DNA of 64,000 nt from Schizochytrium sp. TIO01 (Eukaryota; Sar; Bigyra; Thraustochytrida; Thraustochytriidae), in assembly GCA_004764695.1 (NCBI GenBank), contig SMSO01000031.1, forward strand, positions 3,705,048 to 3,769,047, read 5' to 3'. Position numbers and translations under genes: made by a program. Under the pieces are notes generated by a model. It saw only the letters and a list, made by a program, of their open reading frames with translations, did no database searches and was not told the DNA's origin. Shown piece by piece: positions 13,056-28,000 of the stretch (its first letter is position 1; each line of letters opens with the position of its first letter).

Positions 13056-16000
13056 ATTTGTTTTTAAAAAATAAAATAAAATTAATATATCAATGAAGAC
13101 TTCTTGTAGGCTTTTGATTTACACGAGCCATACACAACGCAAAAAAAATCTGCAGGTATCTCGCGTGATCGAACTTCTATACTTTTTATGCGCTTGTCTT
13201 TGGATATACCATGCAGAGAAAAGGTAGCTTTGCGCGAAGGCGATGCCCCGATTGGTCCGTGTATCGTGCGTGCGTTTTATAAAGATGTGGAGCATAGGAA
13301 TAAGGTTCTCGCACTCCATGACTGTAAGTGGCACCAAAACTTGTTTCGTGGGTTCGTTTCAGTCAGAGCCAACGGTCTTTCATTAAGACATAAATCATTA
13401 GCAAGCCATCTTTGAATGAGCAAACCGTCTTTCTTAGTGAATTATTAAATCAATTCAGAAAAGACTAAAGGATAGGCAGTTGTTCAAGAACTATTAGCTT
13501 GATGTAAATTTTGAGGAAGAGACAGTCATTTACTAGAAACAAATGAAAAGCAATTCCCGTTTGTAGTTAGTTCCATACAGCCAAAAGAGAAGCTTTCACT
13601 TGATTTGCTCATTCTTAGCAACTACGTTCCTCTCAAAACTAGTATTATAAATTCAAAAGATCTGAAAAATTATATTCTGTTTATCCACAGATACATTTGG
13701 AAGTGTCAACACCAACGCTCCTGAAAGAATAGATTATAGTGTACCCCATTTCAAACTGTCACTAGTCGGATGTTACTAGAAACAAAAATCAAAGAAGTCA
13801 CGGATACTTTTGAAGTTTGCATATGCAGAAAGTATAAATCAAGAGCAGAATAGTTTGCTGATATTTGTCTTGTTCGTCATTTTCACTATACAATTCAAGA
13901 ACCAGGCATTATAACTTATAACGGACTTAGAATCCTAAGGTATTGAACTTCTAAATTCTTAATTTCAATCTCTCGATGGTTAGATTTCATAACAAGCAAT
14001 CCCGATAGCACCCACGTTAAAAACGGAAGTAGCTCGTGGTAATTTTTCTTTCTTCTATGATGTTTTTGTTTTCTAATATCAATACCATTCACTTTGTTGA
14101 GTAGAATAAACCCATATCAATTTGGCTTCTCCGTTCGTTTAATCAATATAAAGCTGTCCACATATAGCCAGTTTTGGGGTGCTCATAATACTGTTATTTA
14201 CTCCTGTATTCTGTGATGGAGTAACTAGTTTGAAAGACTCAAGTATAAGAAATTTCACTTTATTTGCTGTAAAATCCACATTTAAACCAATGCACGTCAA
14301 CTAGATAAAATTAAGTATGCATGTTAACGGCTAAGGTGCTTGTTGTATAATCGGCGTCCCTGAGTTGATCCGTCCTCGTAAGAATTCTCCTCATAACTCG
14401 TCCAAGCACTTGTATCTGACCCTAAACAATGGCCTTGCCTCGGTCTTTGCCTCATTGTATAGTTTAGCAAATAACTTTAGAATCTATATTTAACCTGTGC
14501 TTTCATGGCATGGTATTTTAGTTTCTTGTAAAAATTACAATAGAATAAAAGCTCAAAAGACCGAACTAAATTCTTTAAGGCCGCACTAGGCTCCGCCAGC
14601 GCATGTCTGTTCGTTTGGGCTTAATGGGGATGGATTTCTTCTGTTGGAAAGAAGCGTTCGCGGATGCCACAATTTCTTGAAAGACCTCTGCCCTCGATTT
14701 GGAAATAGGTTTGGAGACATAAAAAACAACACAGCTCTGTCACCTTCGGAAGGTCAATCGGACAAACCATGATGCGGTAAGTCCGATTCGTTTCATTCAT
14801 GTTGTATCGCTTCTGTTATTATTGTATCCTGGCTGCAAGGAGCTTGCAAGGAACAGTTTCCTTGTTTTAAATATAGGCTTATGACCAAAACAAAGAAGCC
14901 CTGCTCCCGTGTTTGCATGTTTGCTCGATGATTGACAATGTATGTTTGTGTATATATCACATTCATATATATTGTTTTAACTTTTTTTGCCATTAAGCAC
15001 GGGTACCTACTCAAAGAGCTATTTCTGTTTCGTTCGCTACTTACTTAGCAAGCCAGAAAAGAATAACTTTCACATATTGGTTGTATTCGTGTTCGCGTAG
15101 GTTGCCAAATCATCATTTAAGACTAAATACCATTTTCTTTTCTTTTCTTTTCTTTTTCCTCTTCTAGAATTGGAAAAGTTAAGTATGATTGCCAGCCCTC
15201 GATCATCTGAGATTACACAGTGAAAGTCGAGCGGTCTTTTACATCCCTGCAAATTGGGTTTTCGGAAGGTCCTTAGTCAAACCAGTGAGCAATGGAAGTT
15301 TCTTGTTTCTTTCCTTTGGCCCTTCGTTTGTAATAACATTTAGTTCTTTGTGATGTTTATCTTCTCTTAAAGATGCCTTGTATCTTTTTTATTTTATTTT
15401 ATTTTTAATGGAAGAAAAAGACCTCGATCCTTGCTCCACCTTAAAAAAATTGTAATCTAGTATTTCGATTTCCTATATCCTTCGTAATTTTTATTTCATA
15501 CTTAATTTGAAATTGTGTACTACAGATTAATCCGTCGATAAAAAGGGCGCGATTTTGTTGGGCAAAGAACTGACCATAATTTGATCTTTCTAACGATGAT
15601 CTTCCTTGAACAGAGGTCCTTTCTTGTGAGTAGGCAGCCACTACCTACCTAGTGCTTCCTATACTCTCTTTTACTCTACCTTTATCGTGATTTATCGCGG
15701 AAGAGCGCTATTCAAACAACATACATAGTTCATATCTTGAAAGCCTCGATAAGTAAGCTACTCGTCAGGCTCGTAGAAAAAGCAAAACGAGGCGTTGCTG
15801 GCGCTAGTACATCTCAGCTGAACGCCTGTATGCGATACCGAAGGCGTCTCTTTTGCAGCTCAGAGCAGAACGTCGTACTTACTTGATGAAGGTGGAATGG
15901 CGGGATTTTTTTTTCTGAAGCAAATGAAATCCAACGAGCTGGAAGACCACTTGCTTCCTCGCTTTACTGCAAAGAAAGTCAAGAATACGCCTTCATTTCC

Positions 16001-16303
16001 TTCTGAGAACTCTCTCTTTCCCTCTCTTTCTCTTCGGTATACACACGAACACATGCACACATTCCGCTACAAAGTTGTTTTGCTGTGTCTTTCTTCCGCA
16101 GCCGTGTGCCATCAAACTCGACGCTCTGATTTCGCTGTCGCTTGAGGCGATCACACGTAGGCAGTGCCTCTCGACGAAGCCAAAACTACCCACTCCTCAG
16201 GCGGCTGGTTGGTTCCCCGTTCTGAGAAAACGTTGCGTGGGCGGCGCCTGAGCTCGCTCGAGGATCGCTTCGATTTATTAGACAAATGAGCCTTGAATAA
16301 AGT

Positions 16304-16333
16304 TATGAATGAATGAATGAATGAATGAATGAA
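16304..16333. repeat. (TGAA)n microsatellite
   Basis: About seven TGAA units, a tetramer related to those of the 7.5-kb and 11-kb arrays (TTCA on the other strand). Confidence 0.9.
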
Positions 16334-16782
16334 TAAATTTGTGAATGAATCTAATGGACTCGGGGAAAGCACCTTCGCGAGTCTTTACATATTGACACGG
16401 GCTCAGCCGTGGGGTTTCTGCGAGGTGCTACACGAGGGCTCAGACGTCTCATCGTCGTCTTCCGAGCTCCGAGACTCAGAAGAAAGCTGATGCAAACGGG
16501 AAATCACTCGCGATGAGATCTTCGTTTGGCTAGCTCAAGCTTCTGCTGTCCAATCTAGCTGACAGTAGGACCCTAGCGGGCGCATACCTACCAGGTTGGT
16601 CGGTCTGCTTTGATTACAGCCTCGATGGTCTCGAAGAAAGAAACAAAGACATCGAAAAACTCCAAAGAACCTTCGTTTGAAAATGACCGGCGCTAGGCAA
16701 GTGCTATCACTCGCTAAAGTTAATGCGATGCTGGAGGCTTTTCGAAGCACCCATCAACATGACGGTAAAACAGCGGCGCCTA

Positions 16783-16808
16783 AGAAGAAGAAGAAGAAGA
16801 AGAAGAAG
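16783..16808. repeat. (AAG)n microsatellite
   Basis: Eight AAG triplets. They give a poly-Ser run in one minus-strand frame, with no gene attached. Confidence 0.9.
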
Positions 16809-19786
16809 ATGCAGGAACTCGTTTCATCTTGAGGTGGATTAAGCTCAAGCTCGAGTTCACCTCCTCCGTTGTGTGATCAGAGCAGATCTCTGCTCTCAAG
16901 ACCAAGGGAGGAAGGCCTTCTCCAAACTTGGCTGACCGACTGGGCACTGTCGCCGCTTCCCTCTTGAAAAGTTGGTTGGCGCGATGGCTCAGGAGGCAAA
17001 AGAGTGCGCCGCAGAGCACATATTTGTGGTAAATTCCAATCAAGCGCAGAGAGAAATGAACTAGGAAGTAGCAGGTGGAATAATATGGCGTCGATGCTTG
17101 TATAGATTTCGTGGGAGACCTCTTCCTCCTCTGTCTGTGCCTGTGTGGGATAATAAAGAAAGTACCATTTCGTTTCTACTATTTATTACTGCTGGCGGGT
17201 GATAGATTCTTTCTCATGAACTAATGAAATTCATGATATCCTGGTCTTCTGCGGTACCCGATACGGTCTACTCAATGACAGGAAACGAGGAAAAACCTGA
17301 AGACGGTCAAAAGATAGGGAGGGAGGGAGGTGCGTAGGTACTTCATGGGTACTTCGGAGACCCAATCTCACTAGTCAGAGGTAATCAGTGAAAACGGCTT
17401 CTACTACTTGCGCAAGAGCTGAAGCCAAAACAATCAATTGCCAATTGTCGGAGACCAATTGCGACACTGGGTTTATGAAGGTTGCTGCTGTTTAGCCCCT
17501 AAGTACAAGTATTCTCAGCTGCCTATGCAGAATGAAGGTTTCGAAAGAGACGCGGAAGAGATGCGAAAATCGTTTTGTCTTTCAACTCAAACTCGATGCC
17601 TTTGCCTTGAGCGAGCAAACAACATACGAGACAGTAGGCTTTTCCATTTGCGCGAGGGCCTTAGCTCGGCTTTGAGTACCGCGTTGAATAAACACTACGT
17701 TCGTGAGAACTCAGACTAACCAGCGAGGCAACTAACTTCTGGGTGGTGTACTGCTTCTTATCCTTCCAAGCATTTGCGACTCCTGTTGTGTTGACCTGTT
17801 CTACAGTGATGGGAGCTCACCGTTACACTATTTCCTATGTAAGTACTATCAATCTTATAATCCTTATTTATCTTAATACATTATTTTTAAAATTATGTTA
17901 TTTTAATACTCTGTTTGTAAAAAAATAAAAGGTTAATTTAATTATAAATTAAATATTCTAATTTGAAAGAGAAACAATCGGAATGCTAGAACAAAAAAAA
18001 AAGAAAGAAAGACCTACAGAATGAAAAGGAGAAAGGGGAAAAAGTGGCATTGAAAATTCAAAAAACGCACCTACTCAAGGTGTGAAAGAGCTGTTGCGTT
18101 TCCAAAGTACTTCTGTTGAGAAGGGCGCCACAAGTGAATGACGGACGTGTTTGTTGCCATGAACATTCACTTCGACGCGGCTCGGTTCGAAAACTGCTCT
18201 GGTAATCTCGCGACTTGAATGCTGCGCTTTCTTCTCCTCCTCCTTCTTCGTCGTCTTCTACGTCTTTTTCGTCTTCATTTGCTTCTTCTCTCCGCGCAGA
18301 AGGTAGGGTAGTCGTACGATATTCTTCTGTTGTGGGGAGGGGAGGACAAATAAGTGAACACTGTTGCCACATACGTATTCCGAGCCGATGAGTACGTTCT
18401 GTTTCATTCTGCCTGTGCTCTCTTCTCTCATCCCTTTCGCTCATCATTCCAAAGGGCACGTACTGAGTATTTGTAATGGGAGTAGTTGTTTATCAGATTC
18501 TTTGATTACAAAATAATAATAAAAAATATAAAAAGACATACAGCATCGAAAGCCAAACGAATACTGAGCAGCCTAAAGCTGATCATGAAACGCCCTTTGC
18601 GGCGCACAAGGCGTGCAGATGGAGTTGTCTTTATGAGCGAATAGTGGGTTGTACATAATCTAATCTCGCGCTAACCGCCGATGGGCGCTTAAACTTATTT
18701 CTTTGGAGACTAGACTGATCAACTTTTGGTCTACACAAGAAGCATCTTGAGAGGGCAAAACGTCAAATTCAGAACGCACTTTATTCTGTTGTGACATTTC
18801 TCCGAACTTTGGAGCCACTCCAAAGAACCGCTTTAGATGACACGGAGATAGATAGATCGATCGATGCCTGGATACCTAGATATCTAGGTGTAAACTTAGA
18901 CTTCATCGAACGGTTGAGACCCCGAAGCAGCAGCAGCAGCCTTGCAACATTGATCAGAATGTTGGTCTTCACCATGACGCAGAACTACTCACTCTGTTGA
19001 AATTAACTCTTGATGACACTGGTGACTGTTTTGGCTTGCGTTTTTAACTATGAGTCTAAGCTGCTAAAAGGTTTTAACTTATCGCCCCTGAGCAGTGAGG
19101 GCGCAGTTTTCATGCTGGTTTCAATGATGGTACAGGGGACATCGGGTAACAAAGACCTCTGCCTCAGACTGGTTCAATCTAAAATTCCAGCATCTTTAAT
19201 TAAGAATCACCTCGAAGATGCAGGTATTGATCGTCTCCTTCAATTAGATTCGTCGTCTAGACACATAAATTGACCAACTACTCCTTTTAGAGGAATTTCC
19301 TCAGTCAGCTGGATTCCGCACTTGTTTTGTACGAAAAGGAGGCACGAAAACCAAAGTCGATTCAATCTCTCGTATTGAGTTTTTATATGCTTTATATTTT
19401 AATTGATCGCTCTGTGAACGCTTCCGCACGCACCAGTGTGACCTTAGTTCTTCATACTCTTTGAATGCCTCTTTACAAGTTCATTCATTCGATTAATATA
19501 GACTTATATTATAGTTAACTTTAAAAGAAATTAATCTTTTTGCTCATATTCTACTATAAACATTATAAATAAAGTTATGCAATAGTTAATTAATGTACCT
19601 TGATCGACATATTATTTGACACACAATTTCACTCTTTCTTGTACCCATATAGGAGAAGCAGAAGTCCAGTTTGAGAGAGCATCCAACCACAATCTTCTTT
19701 TGAGTGTTTGGCCTGTTTAATCATTTAATACTGGTTCCAATCATATCAACTACCTACCCATGTAAGCTTTAAGTAATGCAAGCAAG

Positions 19787-19920
19787 TTAGTTTGCTACTA
19801 ACTTAGTTAGTCACTAAGTTAATTAGCTACTTACTCAGCTACTTAGTTAGTTAGTCGGTTGGTTGGTTGGTTGGTCTGTTATTTTTTAATTAATTAATTA
19901 ATTAAGTTGGTTAGTTAGTC
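19787..19920. repeat. Degenerate TTAG / GGTT / TTAA tetramer tract
   Basis: Interleaved TTAG, GGTT (about five units at 19857-19875) and TTAA (about five units near 19890) tetramers, with imperfect inverted symmetry around CTAACTTAGTTAG. It looks like decayed simple sequence. Confidence 0.8.
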
Positions 19921-20763
19921 CAGTAAGTTGTTGTCAGCCAACGCACAGACGGATTTCAGAGAGAAATGAGAAGCTGTGTCGATCATTCTTATTCATTCAT
20001 TTCTACAATCGCGCCGCAACGATACCTGAAGTGTACCTCGGCAGTTCTTCGTTCAAGAGAGGGCCAACACACTTCACTTGCATTGAACAGGCTCTTTTCT
20101 CTTTCCTGAATCTCAGTAGGCGAAACGCACCCACTGCTAATTGGGTCGTGATATGTGGTACCGGGTAAAGACTAATTAGAACATCAAAGGTACCTGGTTC
20201 TGCCCCACGAAGAAGCTTCTATGATATGCTTTGACTAAGGCTCTTTCTTATCCAGCTGAAATTAGAGATGGTCTTTCAAAGCAGACAATTCAGAGACAGA
20301 TTGGCAGACAACAGAAAAGAGTTTAGAATAGCAACAGAGCGTGCCTTTTCCTTCGACTTTCTTCTTAGGTTCAATATCCAGGGTATACCAAATCGAGCTA
20401 AAATGCGCTTCCTTTCTCTCACTTTCTTCTGCTTTCTTCCCAATCCTTTTTCTTATTTTTACGACACCCTGCCATATACTATCTACAGCCGCAACTCCTC
20501 CCGCAGATGTTCCACTCTTAGCCCGCTCGATAGCATTTTAGACCAATCGGTGGGCGGCCGCGGGGGGGGGGTATAGTAGAGATTTAAAATAACTCGTGAA
20601 AGAATATGACAGTTCAATTATTATCATCACTAAGACCTTTCCTACTGCTGAATCTAGCCAACAAGGTTTGTAGTGATTAAGCATTTAAATTTGAATTTAA
20701 AATCAAAACAAACAAAAAATACAAACAAATATATAAACACAAAATAGAAGAAGAAAAACAAAA

Positions 20764-20795
20764 TGATGATGATGATGATGATGATGAAGAAGAAG
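20764..20795. repeat. (ATG)n-(AAG)n trinucleotide repeat
   Basis: Eight ATG triplets followed by AAG triplets. They produce a poly-Met/Lys start in one plus frame, which is not evidence of a gene. Confidence 0.9.
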
Positions 20796-22343
20796 ATAAA
20801 AGGCTTCCGACAGGTGACAGAAAAGAAAAGCGAGTCAGGAATGAGCTGTTTCGTAGAAGAATGTGAGCGCTTCGCGTTAGTGGCGCACGACGATCGCTGG
20901 GTGAACGACTTAAGTGACGCTGAGGCATTGCCCAACTGCTCAGTTCCCCGAAACTTTCGGCTTTAACCTTTCGGCCAGGGTCGCGGCAAATAGATTTTCT
21001 TCATTTCTTCAAAGTTCTTGCGTTATCAGAAATCTATGGCTTTTGTTTTAAGAATAATTTTTAGTTTAAAGCTTGTTTTGTTCATATTATATTATATATA
21101 AGAAGAACAGCAAAATACGAAAATAAATCAACATAATGCGACCTTCGGTCTGTCACGGATATGCGTTGTCCAATTCTTCAAGATCTTCTTAGATTCCACC
21201 TGTGCGTATCTATCTAAGTCTGATGATGGAGAAGCGATAGAATGCCTTTTTCCTCGAGTTTTTAAAGACGTTGAGCTGGCGACTCTGCTGTTACTCTGTG
21301 CCATGTTTGCCGTCTTTAGCGCATGATGACAATCGACTGTTTCGTTAACTTCCAATGTCTTGAGCGCCTCACTTGCTTAGTAGAGAGTGCAGTCCTAGTA
21401 GGTAATTAAGCTGGTCGGTAGGCACTCGTTGACGCACTCAAAGTCCTGTTTCCCTCACTCCTTCTTCTTTCTCTTCTTCATCTTGTTTTCTTTCAGCCGA
21501 AGTTTACTTTCAGCTAAAATTGGAACGATTCTAATTTACGGAGTCAGATTGTAATACCTCTTAGGTAACCTTTTGACATATCTCGTGATTCCTCTAGAGT
21601 CGGATTGTGCAGATTTGAACCAATTTGTGCCCTGTGTCAGCAGAAAAGCTCCAGCTCAGTTGGATATTTGCAACCACCGTGGTTCTTCCTGCCTCGAGAG
21701 GAACCGAAGACCTAAAATAAGGTCTGATCGTCTGCTCCTCAGTTCAGGCTCTTCTCGTTTAGCTTCAGCAGCGTTTATTTATTTTACTTACCCCCGCCTT
21801 GCTAAAATGTTTTAACTTAATACCTTTGACGCACGGGCAAGTTCTGATCCTCTCGCTACTGGTTGGTAGCTAGGTACTACTCCATTCTCCCTCTCTATCC
21901 TCGATCTGTTCATCTCTGTTTTATTTTTACGACCAGGCGATGCCCCAATTGAGATTCTTCAATTAATAAATAATTAAATTGGGTCTTCCGTCACTCAATT
22001 ACTCCTAGACCCAAGTCCATGTATTACAGTACTGTTGAGCTGGGTTTAGTTTACAAGTACGCTGAGATCTATAAAAAAAAATATGCAATTACGAGGCTTG
22101 AAGCCGAGGTTGGCAAATATCTTGATTTCGCGCGAATCCCCGTTTGCTCTACTTTCTGCCTCATAACATGACATTGGAAGGTGGAACGCAGAGGCAGTCA
22201 AGGGCCTTTCGCACGCAAACGAATGAATGCGCATTGGTCCGGAAAACTCTGTAAGTGCAACGCTTCAACGAATAGAATTGCTCGCTCTGTCTTCAGGAGT
22301 GTTCATCTTACTGGTCTTTTAATATTTATGGAAAGGCTAAAAG

Positions 22344-22371
22344 CGACAGACAGACAGACAGACAGACAGAC
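22344..22371. repeat. (GACA)n microsatellite
   Basis: About six and a half GACA units, uninterrupted. Confidence 0.92.
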
Positions 22372-24880
22372 GAGATAGATACTTCGAAGAAGGTAAACGA
22401 AATTGTAAAACTAAACGCTGTCTCCTATAGTTGCCATAGACAGAACGGTAAGGATCTACGCAGAAGCAGAAGGTAACGCGTGCAGAGAGAGGTAGCGCCA
22501 CGCTCCTTCGAAACTGGCCGAAGAGTAGCTCCTCAAAGAGAGCAATTACCCATGGAGTATTCAAATCTACTCAAATACAAATACACCAGTTTGCCGCAGA
22601 TGGTGCCAAAGAACAGGAGCATGAATATACAATTTGGCCTTTGCCGAACAGATCTTTCTTTCGGTTGATTTGATTTGATAACGGCGCATATTGGTTGGTT
22701 GCACGCGAGTATTGAAAGCCGGCGGCTCAAGAACAGACGCAGCTCGGCTTTCAGACGGGAAGGCACGCGCCTTTCGCTCCGCCGACCAAAGTATCGAACA
22801 CGTTGTATTAATCTCAGCAGCGATAGCCAGCATAACAGAAGAAGCTTTCATGTTCGACGAAGGGTGGAATCAAACGATCAGTGAAGGCGCAATTGCACCG
22901 AAGAATAGCAACCAACGTGCGCTCGTCATTTGATAAGAACCAGTACGACGACAATGAGCAGTGGAAGGAGCGAGCGTGTGGACCTGCAGAAGAATGCCAT
23001 GCAAGACAACTTCGAAAGCGAGATGTCCTAGGACCGACTTAGTGGATTGCAAATGACGACGTCGCCGACAGAAATTGAACCTCGAGAATTGGAGGCGCCA
23101 ATTTGAAAGCGCAACGCCCACGCTCCGTCGATCGTTGATACGGTATCGCGCGCCAAGCGACGGCGTCCGGGTCTTTCAACATCGAGCCACTGGTTGGTGA
23201 CATGAACATATATATGTGATTAATGTGCCTGACGGTGTCTTTCCTGCAGTTATGTCCTGCAGTTATGAAAATGACGGGCTCAACAAGTTTAACTTCGAAG
23301 GAGAAAACAAGTGCAGCGAAGACTTGGTCAGAGGCGGGTGCCAATGGAAGGCATTCAACAGTCAGCGGACCCTGCCTGCGCAAGCGACGAAGCCACCTCC
23401 GTGAAATTGCAAATAGCTCTGAAGCGATTTCTTTGCAAAAATCGCCTTTTATGAGGGACAAGAGGGCCAGCCGCTGATAAACAAACCACCTTTGCCATCT
23501 AAGACGGCGACAGTGACGGCAACATCATGATCTGAGATTCGTTTAGCTTTGCAACTATTAACAAACATGACTTCACTCACAGTTTACATATATATATATT
23601 TAATTATTTATTTATTGGATAAAAATTAGTTTAATCTTCTGAGGGCCGTGCAAACTCTTTGTCCCTTCGACCGTGGATTCTTCGCAAGGTCGCACAGACT
23701 GCGTCGATTGAGCGAGGGTATTGGAACGTGAAGATCAACGCATACAGCAACAGAGAGCGAGCGTGTCCCATGACAGGACCTGTGCGTCCTTCGAGCGAGG
23801 AAGCCGGCTAAGCATGCACGCTGTCAGTTCCTAGCCTTCGTCCGTCTGTTCCCTAAAGCAGGTCACAGATTTGTTGCTTTTCCCCCTTCTCATGAACTGT
23901 TGTCCACTCCAGCCTCCTTTTAAGACCGGGGCAGAAGTTGCTCATTTTAGCTCCCCCCGGTTCTTTTCAAGACGTCCCGCTGCACTTTCTATGTCTTTCG
24001 TGTCGCTTCCTTTGGTCTTGCCGTGCCTGATCTCCCCACAACAGTTGCCCCACAGTGCACCAAAGGTTATCGTATTTTAATGTTTGATATGCAGTTACTT
24101 TGTGGTCGTTATTTAACATGATTCATTTCTTTTTAAACCTAGGCAAGCTCTTCTCTTTAAAAAAGTATTGAGTTAAAAAAAAGTAAAAAGTAAAAATTAA
24201 AACATTGAAAGTATTGGTAGAAAGTTCTTTTTACAGACAGCACCCGATTCTAAACATTGTTTTCAAAGTTAGAAAATCATAGAAACTAAAAATGGGTATT
24301 ATTGCGAATATTATTGCGAAATCTTGAATGGAGTAGTACATAAAACTGAGTGACGATCCATGGAAAAATGCGGGATTGCTTTCTGGAAGCAACAATGCCT
24401 GCACCTTTGAAAACTCTCAGATGCCCTCTAGCTACCTAATTAAAAGTTAAATTTTGAAAGAAGTATATATATATATTCTCTGATAACCAAGTCACCATTC
24501 TAATATACTTTGAAGCAACTTCGCTTTCAGTCTTTTGTTCGCTGAGTCCTCATCACCTTTCCCAAATGTAGCAACATGTAGCAACAAACTCTTTAAACCG
24601 TAAGGAAATTAGAGCTTCTTTGAAAAGAAAGAATTTATCAATTGCTCTGTTAGTGAGAACTTAGAATTTTTGGGGGAGGATTCAGGTACCCCGTAGGTTA
24701 CAACTGCAAGTCCTGATTACCTTATTTTGAGTGTTTGGGTGTCTGAATAACCATTTCCCTGAATCTAGCTAGGCAATTAAACAAAACAGTAATTCATTTC
24801 ATAGCAGAGCATTCTTTTCAGAGCGAAAGGTTCAAGGAGGACCTGAGCGAGGGTCTTTGACAGCACATCCCATCCGTCTT

Positions 24881-24902
24881 TCTCTCTCTCTCTCTCTCTT
24901 TC
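24881..24902. repeat. (CT)n microsatellite
   Basis: Ten CT dinucleotides within a pyrimidine-rich stretch. Confidence 0.9.
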
Positions 24903-25005
24903 TCCCTACGGCCAATATGCGCATTTATCTTTTTACTGCATGGATGCCAGCTTTTTAGAGCGTATAGTCAGTTACTGCAGAAGAATACTGTGTCTCATAA
25001 AAAGC

Positions 25006-25040
25006 AAAAAAAAAAAAAAAAAAAAAAAGAGAGAGAGAGC
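25006..25040. repeat. Poly-A tract followed by (GA)n
   Basis: About 23 A followed directly by six GA units. No coding body upstream suggests a retrotransposed transcript. Confidence 0.93.
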
Positions 25041-25322
25041 AAATCTCTGCTTTCTTATCTTAGTCTCTCAACTAGGCACAGTTTCAATGAGAACGAGGCT
25101 TCAGACTGTTATGAGCTTCTCCTGCTCGATCCCTCCCCGGTGGGTCTTTCGATTTCTTGGCAATGTATAAAATCACGACACAGCAGCAGTTTAACTTTTG
25201 CGATCACGGGTGCGTCAAAGAAAGCACAGAAAGAGAAGAGGCGGACGCCTATGCGCTTGTCAATATCCCATTTCATTCACGAAAGAAAATGTTTTTCTGT
25301 TCGTTTCTAGTCTTTTTACTTT

Positions 25323-25354
25323 TTTCTTCTTCTTCTTCTTCTTCTTCTTCTTTT
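25323..25354. repeat. (TTC)n microsatellite
   Basis: About ten TTC triplets inside a longer pyrimidine-rich tract (25310-25392). Confidence 0.92.
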
Positions 25355-27611
25355 CCTCTTTTCTTTCTCTTTCATTTTTTTTTTCTGTTTCCAAATTAAA
25401 CAGTGGTTGAAAGGTGTGATATTATTTCAGTTGGTTCATTCATTTGTCCGTCAGTCAGTCACTTGGCCGCCCACTGCTCCAGTCTTTCCGGTGTACAGTT
25501 TGGAAACCTGAAAATGTGTATCCCTGGTTTCATCGTGTGCATACTATACATTCCTTTCTTTCCGCCTCCCCTTTCGATTATGTGAGTTATAAGCTGCTTA
25601 ATGCACTAAACATTTCGAAACAAACTAAAAATAGTTCTGCTACCTACGTAAATTTGCGCCAGCTTTCGGAACGTCAGGCGGGGCAGCTTTTTCATTAAAG
25701 AACTAGCTGCTTTGAATTTGGAACCAGCATTCTTTTATTCTTGTCTAATACTTTTCATTGTTAACAACATACTTTATATTTAATATTTAATATTTAATAA
25801 TTGTTTCATCAAGTGTTCTTATTCCTGTTCTTTTGGATCTGCGGCCTCCGTACTTAGGTTGGCAGCCCCTCAGTAAATTGCTTCCTTTTTTTAAATATCT
25901 CGGCTCATTTTCCCAGCAATCTTAGTAAATTATTGATTACTTAATTTTCGAGTCTTTCCACAGTCCATAAGTTTTGTTTTAGGTTTAAACGAGGTACATG
26001 GAAATACTTAAAGCAAGAAGTCTTTCATTTTCATTTTAAGTTTTGTCTGTGCCACCTTGTGTGTTGAAAGACGTAGTTTCCATTTTCGTTTGCTTTTGTT
26101 TTGCTCTGCTTGTCGCTTAGCTAAACGACTACTGTAAATCACTTGAGATGACAGGTGAGTAAACTCTCGATTCACCTATTTTGTTGTTTTTGAAATCATC
26201 CAGTTTCGTCTTCTCCTCTTTAGAGAACGTCATTATTCGGTACCATAGTATTTGCGCGTAGTGCAAAACCAACTGAAGTATGAGAAAAGTAAATCTGGAA
26301 CAAGTGTGAACTAGGCACACTCTTTCATACCGTTCATGCAGTTTTTTCAATTTGCTTCTCTCTTGCTATGTATAGTCATTCTATTTTCTTTTAGTTTGCT
26401 GTTGTGCTTTAAGGCATCAATGATTATGTCACAGAACAGTCACTTAGGAGCGAGAAGAAGATGAAAAAAAAAAAAAAACTGGCTGTAAAGAGAGCTATCT
26501 AGGACTAGCTGAGTGCCCTTTCGTCCTTGACTCCACCTTTTGGCTCACCTTTGCTAGCCATCAACCAAGGCAAACAACCAATACAGGTTCAACCTAACTG
26601 CCTTTCAAAAATGAGCCGTCTCTTTGCCTCCTGTGGAGAGAGGAGGAAAAATGATCAACTAGAAAAAGAAGAGGACAAGGGAGTGAGGCAACGCCATTGG
26701 AAAGGAGGAAGTCGCCTTGCTCTCTCCAAGGTATCCCTCGCAGCATTCAATCTCAATGAGTGTTTCTGATCAGCTCTGATGAAAAAGAATATGTAAAATT
26801 AGAAAGTAATTAATTAATAAATGTATTAAAAATATTTTCTTAATTAACTCAGCTCAGTTGGCTTTCTTTCTTCCTTTCTTTCTTTATTTCTCGGCGCTTC
26901 TCCTCTCGGTCTGTTCCCTCCGCGTTCTATTTGTTCTACCTCCAGGACTCCCAAACACAGAAACGCGTCCGAGCCAGCACACTGGAACCATGCGTACTAA
27001 TAATTAATGTTTGAATGAATGAATGAACGAGCGAGCGAACTAACGAATGAATGGGGGTTATATTAAGATCTGCATTCCAAAAAACTAAGACGAAGAAAAA
27101 GCTTTTCTGGTCCCTTTCTCTCTTTCTCGCCTTTCGTCGAGCGTGTCTGAAATACTACTTTCCTTTCAAACTCCTTATCAATAGTCATCTTAAAATAAAA
27201 TTATTAGAATTACTAAAAACTGATTGCACGTACCTACTTCGTTCGCCACTCCAGTAAATTCTCTCTGCAGGAATTCTTTTTCTTTTCTTATATATATATT
27301 ATTTTATTTTCTATCACAAACGAGCAGAGTAGAAAGAAAGAAGAAAAATAATATCAAATAAAGAAAGAAAGGAAACAATAAAGAAGAAAAAGAAAAAAGG
27401 AAATAGAGAAACGAGCTTCTTCGAACCAGCCGCCCTTCGAGCCAGGCGGCCAGCCAGACAAAGGCCACTTAGGCACAGAGAATGAGTGAGCAGAAGCAGT
27501 CCGGCCGCCTCAGGGGCGTGGCGCGGGCGCTGAGGGCGCATTGGGCAGGGAAGGGAGGAGCAAAGTCCCTGAGCGGAGGAGAAGAAGAAGCAGGTATTTC
27601 AATTTATCTTG

Positions 27612-27652
27612 TTCTATTTGTTTGTTTGTTTGTTTATTTGTTTGTTTGTTTG
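27612..27652. repeat. (TTTG)n microsatellite
   Basis: Nine to ten TTTG units with one TTTA interruption. Confidence 0.92.
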
Positions 27653-28000
27653 CTAGGTTTTTCTCGAAATCAATTAAACTTTTGGAAACGGAGGGAGACC
27701 CTCGTCCTGCCAGCGCCCAAATATTTGTTTTGCTTCATCATTTGCCATTTTGTCTGTTTAATTGCGCCTGATTACATTCAATGATGTTTCTCTTTGGTGG
27801 TGCTCAATAATTAGACTGTCTAGTTCGTGAGTACGTACACCAGTGCGTTGTTCTGAAATCTGTGGAGGTGTCTAAGGCTAGGAAGGCTGATCATTTCTTA
27901 GTCCTGCTATGCTGCTATTTTACTTCTTCTCTAATTTTAATCTTGTCTAAACATATGTTGTGCGCACGTCCTCGGTAATTTGATCATCGTCTCTTCGTGA

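Noticed and set aside
18058-18447. 129-codon minus-strand frame with an acidic cluster
   Set aside because: The Asp/Glu run comes from a TTC/CTC trinucleotide stretch. No homology or splice evidence supports it.
23039-23461. 140-codon minus-strand frame in a G+C-richer block
   Set aside because: It overlaps equally plausible plus-strand frames, has no recognisable motif and no splice partners.
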